Assembly (NCBI GenBank): GCA_037349315.1
Contig: JBAIAC010000042.1
Coordinates: 1,674,001 to 1,738,000, forward strand
Length of the DNA stretch: 64,000 nt
Direction: 5' to 3'
Source: Chelydra serpentina
Taxonomy: Eukaryota; Chordata; Testudines; Chelydridae
In this document: positions 56,301 through 64,000 of the stretch, piece by piece
Numbering within the stretch: position 1 is the stretch's first letter
How the letters are laid out: the number at the start of each line of letters is the position of its first letter
The notes under the pieces: generated by a model
The model's input: only the letters and a program-made list of their open reading frames with translations
The model's database searches: none
Told to the model about the DNA's origin: nothing
Translations under genes and position numbers: made by a program

Positions 56301-59300
56301 TGATGGGAAAGAAGGGGTGTGAGGGGGAGGGGATGTGGTGGGGGAGGGGTGAGAGGGCAGGCAGGGTGTGATGGGGAAGATGGGGTGTGAGGGGGAGGGG
56401 ATGTGGTGGGGGAGGGGTGAGAGGGGGCAGGCAGGGTGTGATGCGGGAAGCGGCCGGGCCCAGCTGGCTTCCCATTGGCGGAAGCCACAGACAGGTTTTT
56501 CCAGAGGAAGTCATTAAAAACACTGAGGTCAGCGTTGACGAGGTTGCCATGGTCACTGTAGATGGGGGGGGGGGGCACGTTAACCCTTCATCTTCCCCAG
56601 AGCTGAGGCCCCTATAATCCTTTCCCAAGAGCGGCTGCTGGTGCCCCCACACCCCAACTCCCTCACCCCCGACCTCAGCTCCACCCCCAGAGCCACGCGT
56701 CCTGCATGGATCTTGGCTTCATTTCGCCCTCGTAATCATGGACGTCTGGGTCCAGGGACTGAGACATGGGGCCTTTCCCCTCTAGGGGGCGCCGGCTCTC
56801 ATCCGGCCCCAGGGGGTGGGGACTGAGACACGGGGCCTTTCCCCTCTAGGGGGCACCGGCTCCCATCCGGCCCCAGGGGCGGGGACTGAGACACGGGGCC
56901 TTTCCCCTGTAGGGGGCGCCGGCTCCCATCCAGCCCCAGGGGGTGGGGACTGAGACACGGGGCCTTTCCCCTGTAGGGGGCGCCGGCTCCCATCCGGCCC
57001 CAGGGGGCGGGGACTGAGACACGGGGCCTTTCCCCTGTAGGGGGCACCGGCTCCCATCTGGCCCCAGGGGGCGGGGACTGAGACACGGGGCCTTTCCCCT
57101 CTAGGGGGCGCCGGCTCCCATCTGGCCCCAGGGGGCGGGGACTGAGACACGGGGCCTTTCCCCTCTAGGGGGCACCGGCTCCCATCTGGCCCCAGGGGGC
57201 GGGGACTGAGACACGGGGCCTTTCCCCTCTAGGGGGCGCTGGTTCAGGAGTTGATCATTCCCATCTGGGCGTTACAAATAGTTCCATCTCAGCCCATCCC
57301 CCATCCCATGCGCCCCCATCCTAACCCGCCCCTCCCCCATGCTGGCATCCTCAGCAGGGAAACCGAGGGCTGAACGGGCCCCAGAGCCCCAACTCCCCTC
57401 TGCCCCCTAGAGGGGATCCCCGCAGGGGCAGGGCTGCGGCCCATGGGCAGGGCGCAAGGTGTGTTTGCATGGGGAGGAGCTTAACTGGGCTGCCCCACAC
57501 CCGCTCTGGCCATTACCCAGAGGCCCCTGGGGCTGCCAGTCCCGCCCCGTCTTCCCGCAGTGCGGCAGCCCTGTCGAAAACAGGAAGCGGGGAACGTGTG
57601 GGAACGTGTGGGACGGAAAAGGGCGGGGAGAGCGAGGCCTGTGTCAGCCAAAGCCCCGGGCAGCCTGCGCCCGCTCAGGAAGTGGTTATTGCAGTGCAGA
57701 GCGAAAGCAGCAGCTGGTGGGGGCGGGGCTGGGAGTCAGGACTCCTGGGTCCCATCCCCAGCTCTGGGAGGAGAGTGGGGGGTCCAATGGTTAGAGCAGG
57801 GGGTGGAGCTGGGAGTCAGGACTCCTGGGTCCCATCCCCAGCTCTGGGAGGAGAGTGGGGTCCAATGGTTAGAGCAGGGGGTGGAGCTGGGAGTCTTGTC
57901 TCCTGGGTCCCATCCCCAGCTCTGGGAGGGGAGTGGGGGTCCAATGGTTAGAGCAGGGGGTGGAGCTGGGAGTCAGGACTCCTGGGTCCCATCCCCAGCT
58001 CTGGGAGGGGAGTGGGGGGTCTAGTGGTTAGAGCAGGGGGTGGGGGCTGGAAGTCAGGACTCCTGGGTCCCATCCCCAGTTCTGGGAGGGGAGTGGGGGT
58101 CCAATGGTTAGAGCAGGGGGTGGAGCTGGGAGTCAGGACTCCTGGGTCCCATCTCCAGCTCTGGGAGGGGAGTGGGGGGTCTAGTGGTTAGAGCAGGGGG
58201 TAGGGGCTGGAAGTCAGGACTCCTGGGTCCTATCCCTAGCTTTGCCATCCACCCTTTCTTGTGCCTGAGTCATCCCATCTCCCCACTCACCAAACACCTG
58301 TGATTAACCCTTTCCCACCAACTTTGACACCTTACAAACCAGGCCAGAACAGGATAAAGGGCGCTTGGTGGATATTATGGGATAAGCAAAGGACTTTGAA
58401 GCCGCAAATCCATCCCTTCAGGTTGCCCCCCAGCACCGTGAGCCTGGCCTGCGTCAATGCCATTTGGTATAAGAGCTTTAGAGGCGATTCCCCAAATAGC
58501 CCCTCTCTTATCTGAGCTAATTCCGATCTGGCTGGGGCCCAAAGGTCCTGCCTGGGCTATTGAGAGACAGAAACAGCGCCCAGCCTGCCTCTCGAATTGG
58601 AACCGGGGCCCCCTAGAGGGGGAAGGCCCCATTGCCTGTTCCCCACACCCCTGAGCCAGCCAGTCGCCCCAAACCGGAGCCAGCTCCCCTGAGCGGGATG
58701 GGAGCTGTCAGCAGAGAAGTGGTGAAGGGCTTGAAGACTCCTGGAGGGGACTAGCCCCAAGGGAGGCAAGAGAGACTCCTACACACCCCACCCACTCAGA
58801 CACGGTGGGGGGTTGATTGGAACGGATGATGAAGGGGTACATATGGCTCCCCCACTTGGGAATAACAGGGGTTGGGAATCCAGTCAGGGATCCCTGCCCA
58901 GAACCGCTCCAGCGCCCCCTAAGACAGGCTGGGGTTGCTTAGCCCTTCGTTTACTGCAGGTCTCTGAGAAGAACAGGGATGCAGGCTGGACTGGGGCTCT
59001 GGCCGGGGTGGGAGGGCAGTTCTGTTCCTAGTGGACAGAGCCCTGAAGTGGGACTTGGGGCCCCTGGTTTCTATTCCTGGCTTGGCCACTGGCCTGGCGG
59101 GTTGCCCTCAGCTAGGTCCTTCGTTTCTCTGTGCCTCAGGTACAGCTGAGGATGGGTAGATAGATAAAGAGCTCGATAGATAGATCTTGTGATGGGTGGA
59201 TGGAGCTGAGGATAGGGAGATAGAAAGAGATATGACAATGGGTAGACGAGTGGATGGGTGGAGCTGAGGATAGATAGATAGATAGATAGATTAGATGGAG

Positions 59301-62300
59301 CTGAGGATGGATGGACAGATAGATCTGATGATGGAGGGATAGAAAGGTACCGCTGTGAATGGATGGATAGAGCTGAGGCTAGAGCCGATGATGGATGGAT
59401 AGAAAGAGCTGAGGGTAGACAGAGACATATAGGTAGATCTGATAATGGAAGGAGGGATATGTAGATGCAGCTGAGGATGGAGAGATAGAAAGAGCTTGCC
59501 ATGGATGGATGGATAAAGCTGAAGATGATCTGACAATGGATAGATGGATAAAGCTAATGATGGATGGATGGACAGAACTATGGATAAACAGAGGGATGCT
59601 TGGATATAAATAGTGTGGCCAGGCATCTAGCTGGTGTGTTTTGCCATCTATTCTCCCCAGCAGGCCAGGCAGTCTCTCTCTGGCACGGCAGTCTCTGGGC
59701 TGTGGGCTGTGCTCCACAGAGACATTGAGGGGTCTGGTCAGGGAAGGGGCACCAGACCTTCTCTGACACAGCACTCCACGGGGTCCGGGGCTCAGGAGAG
59801 CCCGTGGGATAGTGCCTTGGGCTTCAAGCTACAGCTGAAAGGGGCCACCGAGAGTCCAGCCTATCCATCTATCCTTCCTCAGCTCTCAGGCAGAGAGAAA
59901 GGGCTGTGAGGAAAGCAACAGGGAGGTCTGGATGGTGGAGGTGGGGGGGCAGCCAGGGGTGAAGGTTCCTCCAGACAAGTGATCTGGAGAAAACATTGGA
60001 GATGCCACTGGATCTAGAGCGTTGGTGGCCTGGAGGGTCGGTGGGCCATTTCTGGATATTCAGGGCCATTTCTGGAGGGTCATGGGTCCATCTGGAGAGA
60101 GAGGGTGATTTCTGGAGGGCTGAGGGATCCAGTCTGGAGGGATGTGGGCCATGTCTAAAGGGCCTTGGGTTGTGTCTGGAGATTCATGGCCGTTTCTGGA
60201 AGGTTGTTGGCACAGGCTAGAGATAGATGGCCATTTCTGGAGGGCTGTGGGATCCTGTCTGGAGGGATGTGGGCCATGTCTAAAGGGTCTTGGGTCATAT
60301 CTGGAGATTCATGGCCATTTCTGGAGGGCCGTGGTCCCAGTCCGGAAGGCCATGAACCTGATTTGGAGATCTGAGGCCATTTCTGGAGGATCATAGCTCA
60401 GCCTGAAGGGCTGAGGCCTTGGAGTGGGGGCCTGTAGACACGGGGTTCGGTTTCTGCTCCCCCCTTCGGCAGGCGGGAGGGGCAGGCACCCTGATAGAGG
60501 TGGCGCTGGACACCGGAGCAGAGTTGGGAGGCTCTCGGCGCAGCTGTGCGGAGTTGGACGGCAGCTGGATTCCCGGCCTCCCCTCCCCCTCCCGGCTGAA
60601 CCAGGCCTGTTCACTCCTTATTTAGGAGCCAGGCAGCGAAGCGAGTGACTCAGGCACATTCCAGAGCTGGGGGGACGGGCGGGGTGGGGCCCAGCAGCTG
60701 GGGGGGGGGCAGGGAGAGAGACAGGGGGAGCATGAGAGAGACTGAGGAGGAGAGATGAAGCCAGAGAGTGGGGAGGGAAAAGGGGGGATGTGAGAGTCAC
60801 AAGGGATGAGCCGCAGAAAGATGCAGACATATTTCATTTCTCCTTTTTCTCACTCCCTTCTTCCTCCTCTTTCTCTCGCTGACTGTCTTTTTTGTTCCAT
60901 TGCCCAGTCTCTCCCCTCCCTTTCCCTTCATTTCTCCTCCTCCATCTCTTCCATCTTTTCAATCTCTGTAGGACTCTGGCATGTTCCCCCCCACCCCCGC
61001 CTCTGTTCTCACATTCTGTTCTTTCTTGGACCCTTCCTGTTCATCCATTCCTCACCCCCGTTTCATCTCTCCTTTCTTCTGTTCTTTCCTCTCACAGATT
61101 TTCTCCTTCTGTTCTTTTCTTGGATCCTGCCTCTTCTGTCCTTCATTCCTCTTTTCCTCCTCTCTCGTTCCCCTCTTCCTTTCTCTGCCTCCCTCCCTGA
61201 TTTCCTCCTTCTCTTTTCTTTGCCCTCCGCCCCCGTTAGTCTCACATTCCCTCTCTCCCCTTCCTCTGCTTCTCTCTCCTCCACTCCCCATGTTTCTCCT
61301 TCTGTTCTTCTTCTCTCTCAGGACTTTCCTCTCCTCTCCTCCCCTCCCCCATGGTCTCGCTCCCTCTTTTCCTCCCATGCCGCTGTCACTCCCCTCCTGG
61401 ATTTCCAGGTTCCTCCCTTTCCCATGCAATCCTTCATCTCCCCCTCACATTCCCTTCTTCTCCATGTTGGCGTTCCCTCTCTCAGCCTGGCCCCGGCCTT
61501 CCACTTGCCTCTCTACCTCTCCTCTGGCCCTTCTCCCATCCCTCACTACCTCCAGTGAGCATCCATGAAGCTGTTATGGCCCTGATCCTCACCCTCAATT
61601 CCCCCGCACTGGCCTCGTGACCCCTCTTCCCCCTCCCCCCAAGCTCGTTAATAGACTTCAGTTAATTGCGATTAGCGGGGGATTAATTCCCATGGGAACC
61701 AATTCGGGAACAGATAAGATCAAAGATACACCCCGTGCCTGGGCTAAAACTAGAACCATGCTAAGCAGGAGAGGTTGGGGCTGGGCTGGGCTGGGCTGGA
61801 AATTGGGATGGGGCTGTCAGTGCTGCCCCCAATACCCCTGTGCAGCACTAGGGGGTGCTGTCCTGTGGGGAGCAGGCTAGGGGGTCAGTAGGTGGCGCTG
61901 TCCCGTCTCAGTCAGTGCTGACCCCAATATCCCAGTGCAGCACTAGGGGGCGCTGTCCTGCAGCGGGCAGGATGGGGGCTCAGTAGGTGGCACTGTTGCT
62001 GGTGCTGACCGCAATAACCGAGGGCAGCGCTAGGGGGCGTGGTGCCACTTTTGGATTGCATAGAAAATTGAAGCCCTGACCAGGCCCAGTCATTAAATCT
62101 CCCCTGGCACTTTCCTCCCGAGTTGGGGCATGAACCCCTGTCCTGGCCAGATCTCCCCCCAACCCACGTCCATTCTGCCTTCCGGAAATCCCCTGCTCCA
62201 TGGTTACAATTGGACACAGGATTCCCCTTCGCCTCCCACTCTATGCCGCTGTGCGGCTGTTCCCCCGCTGCCCCACCCCAGAGGTGGCTGCATCCCAGTG

Positions 62301-63515
62301 CTGTATCGCAGGGCTCCCCCTCCCATGTTTGCCTGGCCTCTGCTCCTTTCTCTGCGCTATTTCTGGCCAAGCCTAGTTGCAGGTCAAGGTAGATGCTCTT
62401 GCCCTTGGGGAATCGTCTTTCTCTGCAGGAGGGATGTCTAATCTCATTTCCTGCAGGGTTTATCTCCTGCCCGGGCTTCTGCTCTGTGCCCAGCTGGGGT
62501 GCGGGCGGGGGCAACTTCCTGGCTGCCTTCCACCAGAGGCTTAGCCAAAGTGGGACTGCCATGGCCACACTGTCCTCAGAGGGTCCCCAGAGTGCCGCTG
62601 CCTGGGAGGTCTGTTGTTATTATAGGGTCTCTTGGCATTACCTGGACTGTGTGCTGTGGTTTGTTATTGTAGGGTCTCTTGTAGTTGCTAAGACTGTGTG
62701 GTGGTTTATTATTGCAAGGTCTTTTAGCACTGGGGATATGAACACAGATTTGTTATTGTAAGGCGTCGAGTCAGCAGTGAGAATCGGCATGCAGTGTTGT
62801 TATAGGATCTCTTGTCAGGGTTCAGGCTGTGTGTCGCTGTTTGTTATGATAGGGTCTTTTGGTATGGAAGATGCACCCACTGTTTTGTTATTGCAGGGTC
62901 TCAGGTCAGCACTGCGGGGTGCAGACAGTGGTTTGACATTGTAGAGTCTCAGCTGTAGGGCTGTGTGCCACGATTTGTTATTGTAGGGTCTTTCAGACAT
63001 GGGGACAGGCACAGGGGTTACTGAAGAGTCTTTGAGTGGGTGCTGGGACCCAGCACACTAATAATGATTTTAGGGTCTCTCAGGTGCGCTGGGGAGCCAT
63101 CCACTGGTTTGTTATTGTAGGGTCTCTTTGTGTTGTGGACTCACTCACTGGTGCAGGGTCTAAGACCGTGGGCACTGAAAACTTCTTGTAGAGTCACACT
63201 TAAACGGGGGGCGGGGACATGAAGCTAATCCAGAGTGGCAGGGGGCGAAGGCAGGATACCAGGCTAGATGGGCCCGTTGGTCTGATCCTTCCCCCCTTCC
63301 CCTGCAGTTGAAGATCTCGTTCAGCGAGAGCCAGCTGGAGCGCACCTTCCAGTACCCATCTGAGGGGTCCCTGCTGGAGGAATTTGGGCCCCCCGAGGAG
63401 TCAGATGCGCCGGCCTTTGCCAACCCCCATGGGGAGGACGACGAGGAAGAGGAGGAGCTGCTGCTTCTCCATCGTGGCCTGCCGGGTGTGCTCAGGACCA
63501 AATCCCTCATCGTGG
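47377..63515 (+). CDS. PPP1R18: Phostensin (protein phosphatase 1 regulatory subunit 18), first two coding exons
   Basis: Coding exon 1 (47377-49356, 660 codons) starts MASAPAPTLPEWKLQLLERK and continues through a charged helix with the hallmark MAKMPAWKREIIERRRAKL. The middle is disordered: Ser/Pro/Gly-rich, with six tandem SPERG-type repeats at residues about 332-466. It ends in the conserved EEIQVIGGYLSLAKSCL. Exon 2 (63308-63515) begins LKISFSESQLERTFQYPS and holds the KISF-type PP1-docking motif plus an acidic run. The donor is G|GTGAGT, phase 1. The C-terminal actin-capping part lies beyond the window. The family targets PP1 to the actin cytoskeleton and caps pointed ends. ATG 47377 is chosen over the GTG two codons earlier. 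An acceptor at 47363 implies an upstream non-coding exon. The intron is 13.95 kb and repeat-filled. The gene follows NRM on the same strand, as in mammals. Confidence 0.95.
49370..49700 (+). repeat. Pyrimidine-rich start of the PPP1R18 intron
   Basis: C/T-rich (ctttctttcactctttcttt, cctcctctcattccttctcc) after the exon 1 donor. The frame runs on through it only because stops are rare in C/T text. The gtacc donor at 49357 marks the true exon end. Confidence 0.6.
49985..50325. repeat. 64-bp-family repeats in the PPP1R18 intron
   Basis: One inverted unit (49995-50050, ccccctagaggagaaaggcc) and three diverged direct units (50090-50320, atggggcccttcccctcttg, ggggcctggctggctcaggg). 50330-50890 shows nothing identified. 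Confidence 0.6.
50895..52340 (+). repeat. AT-rich diverged satellite (unit about 130 bp)
   Basis: A sharp switch to about 65-70 % A+T. Words recur in fixed order: tactagagtacttgagagta, acagatcacaatactgttaa, attgctgcagtattgctcaa, attctatagtaaatac. Clear unit starts at 51090, 51224, 51356 and 51630. Copies are strongly diverged. A foreign patch at about 51765-51905 has an imperfect hairpin (aatatcttgtattggact ... gtccaataaaatatatta). Confidence 0.75.
52380..52580 (+). repeat. Pyrimidine microsatellites
   Basis: (CT)n at 52400-52430, then degenerate atccatc/tctatc runs (52450-52570). No gene; 52580-52900 shows nothing recognised. Confidence 0.6.
52900..54425 (+). repeat. Diverged 'gctctagaacatgg / gctctagaatgcag' satellite
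   Basis: About 35 occurrences of ctctagaa or near variants alternate between agctctagaacatgggg and gctctagaatgcagtgg contexts. The composite period is about 60 bp and becomes more regular toward 54000-54400 (cagctctggaacatggggct, gtggagaggcctgtcgctct). The minus-strand frames here are repeat artefacts. Confidence 0.75.
54895..55145 (+). repeat. MIR-like head plus microsatellites
   Basis: 54895-54985: tctagtggttagagcacggg, ccaggactcctgggttctat. 55020-55145: degenerate tctatc/atccatc then (ttctt)n. Another head at 55585-55660. 55150-55585 holds no supported gene. Confidence 0.6.
55900..56440 (+). repeat. GA-rich minisatellite
   Basis: About ten units around gtgagagggcaggcagggtg, tgatggggaggggatgtggt, ggggga, spacing 45-62 bp, fading leftward. 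The P/H/S-rich minus-strand frames are artefacts. 56440-56740 follows with no gene. Confidence 0.85.
56745..57245 (+). repeat. 64-bp minisatellite, 8 copies, each with a CTCF-like core
   Basis: Nearly exact 64-bp spacing of t(c/g)taggggg at 56781, 56845, 56908, 56972, 57036, 57100, 57164 and 57228. The unit is gactgagacacggggccttt, cccctctagggggcgccggc, tcccatctggccccaggggg. It is the tandem form of a family dispersed through the window. Confidence 0.95.
57715..58250 (+). repeat. MIR-like SINE head, tandem array (7 copies)
   Basis: Units of 73-76 bp, very similar to one another: ccaatggttagagcaggggg, gggagtcaggactcctgggt, cccatccccagctctgggag. Box-A- and box-B-like words are kept in every copy. 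57246-57714 before it has no gene. Confidence 0.85.
58590..58690 (-). repeat. 64-bp-family repeat, inverted
   Basis: gggccccctagagggggaag, gcccattgcctgttccccac, ccctgagccagccagtcgcc. 58250-58590 and 58690-59020 have no supported gene. Confidence 0.65.
59025..59145 (+). repeat. MIR-like CORE-SINE
   Basis: ctagtggacagagccctgaa, ctggtttctattcctggctt, then the 3' part cgtttctctgtgcctcagg. Confidence 0.6.
59145..59620 (+). repeat. GATA/GGAT microsatellite-derived tandem repeat
   Basis: Degenerate gatagata/gatggatg runs with the recurring insert agagctgaggatgg (or tagatctgatgatgg), pure (gata)n around 59270-59290. The S/Y/P-rich minus-strand frames are artefacts. 59625-59965 has no supported gene. 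Confidence 0.85.
59970..60420 (+). repeat. Diverged 'gggccatttctggagg' minisatellite
   Basis: About 14 units of 28-33 bp: ggccatttctggagggctgt, gggatcctgtctggaggg, atgtgggccatgtctaaagg. A longer block is duplicated (60119-60200 and 60236-60320). Confidence 0.75.
60830..61560 (+). repeat. Pyrimidine-rich tract in the PPP1R18 intron
   Basis: C/T-rich text with recurring ctccttctgttctt and cccctcc words. Frames of up to 250 codons (S/F/L/P-rich) stay open because of base composition. 60421-60829 and 61561-61814 show no gene. Confidence 0.6.
61815..62045 (+). repeat. 95-bp-family tandem repeat, 3 copies, CTCF-like core
   Basis: Units with tgcagcactagggggcgctg at 61841, 61936 and about 62023 (the last changed), joined by tcagtaggtggc and gtcagtgctgaccccaatac. 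Confidence 0.85.
62605..63140 (+). repeat. TTGTTATTGTAGGGTCTC repeat, locus 2 (about 10 copies)
   Basis: The core tttgttattgtagggtctc recurs at 45-65-bp spacing (62609, 62660, 62705, 62750, 62840, 62884, 62974, 63109 and weaker copies) with unrelated linkers containing ctgtgtg. It lies about 170 bp before PPP1R18 exon 2. Confidence 0.8.
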
Positions 63516-63950
63516 GTGAGTCTCGGCGAGCACTAGGGGGCGCTGTGCTTCAGGGAGCGGGGTGGGGGGCTCAGTAGGGGGCATGCTCCCCTGGCAGTCA
63601 GCGCTGGCCCCAGTACCCCAGCGCGGCACTAGGGGGTGCTGTGCTGCAGGGAGCAGGATTGATTGCTCAGTAGGCGGCGCTCTCCCCGGCAGTCAGTGCT
63701 GGCCCCAGTACCCCAGTGCAGCACTAGGGGGCGCTGTGCGGCAGGGAGCAGGGTTGGAGGCTCAGTAGGGGGCATGCTCCCCTGGCAGTCAGCGCTGGCC
63801 CCAGTACCCCAGTGCAGCACTAGGGGTGCTGTGCGGCAGGGAGCAGGGTTGGAGGCTCAGTAGGGGGCATGCTCCCCCGGCAGTCAGTGCTGGCCCCAAT
63901 GCCCCAGCGCGGCACTAGGGGGTGCTGTGCTGCAGGGGGCGGCTTGGGTG
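63510..63950 (+). repeat. 95-96-bp tandem repeat, 5 copies, CTCF-like core
   Basis: cactagggg at 63531, 63627, 63722, 63818 and 63913. The unit is gcactagggggcgctgtgct, gcagggagcaggattg, ctcagtagggggcatgctcc, ccggcagtcagtgctggccc, cagtaccccagtgcag. It begins at the PPP1R18 exon 2 donor. Confidence 0.95.
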
Positions 63951-64000
63951 ATGAAACATGCTGGGAAAATGCTTATGAAACACCTGCTGCCAGGTCCCCA

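Noticed and set aside
55829..56652. 249- and 266-codon minus-strand His/Pro/Ser-rich frames
   Set aside because: They coincide with a GA-rich minisatellite inside the PPP1R18 intron. Open in two phases; no domain.
60806..61568. 250- and 195-codon + strand frames rich in S, F, L and P
   Set aside because: Base-composition artefact of a pyrimidine tract; no start context or conservation signal visible.

Overview
The window is vertebrate genomic DNA, very probably from a turtle (Cryptodira). The strongest species signal is a tRNA-headed SINE with a CR1-like tail at 2145-2335, together with several CR1 LINE copies and hAT-type MITEs. The DNA is GC-rich and unusually dense in minisatellites, as is typical of a sauropsid microchromosome. 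Four protein-coding genes can be supported. NRM (nurim, complete, four coding exons, + strand) and PPP1R18 (phostensin, first two coding exons, + strand, running off the right edge) are adjacent and co-oriented, as they are in the MHC class I region of mammals. The window is therefore probably part of the turtle MHC-linked region.

Left of NRM are two minus-strand genes that I could build only by splicing. Gene A (exon 1 at 2473-2548, exon 2 from 243 running off the left edge) and gene B (exon 1 at 27051-27129, exon 2 at 23498-24633) have the same architecture. Each has a TATA-like box about 95-100 bp before the ATG and a short signal-peptide exon ending in the same residues (LLVLCLHLPG). Each then has a GTAGGT donor, a phase-1 intron of 2.2-2.4 kb, and a second exon coding for a secreted, low-complexity protein. 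Gene B is a 404-residue Gly-rich protein with a 96-bp coding tandem repeat. The design and the signal peptide recall the secreted epithelial genes of the human PSORS1 locus (C6orf15/STG, CDSN, PSORS1C2). Gene A and gene B look like paralogues. MDC1, the upstream neighbour of NRM in mammals, was not seen.

Layout: 1-2.7 kb gene A; 2.7-22 kb mobile elements, including a young 4.76-kb LTR retrotransposon with shuffled pol domains inserted in a CR1, and a hAT inside a hAT; 22.7-27.2 kb gene B; 27.4-35.5 kb repeats and a degenerate retroelement gag; 36.1-41.0 kb NRM with a 48-bp promoter repeat and a roughly 30-copy 46-bp intron-2 minisatellite; 41.6-47.3 kb tandem arrays and a CpG island before PPP1R18; 47.4-63.5 kb PPP1R18, whose 14-kb intron is almost entirely tandem repeats.

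A recurrent theme is that three unrelated repeat families (periods 55, 64 and 95-96 bp) each carry a CTCF-like core (CCACCAGGGGGCAG, CTCTAGGGGGCGCC, GCACTAGGGGGCGCTG). They amount to about 25 copies between 41.6 and 63.9 kb, all in the same orientation.
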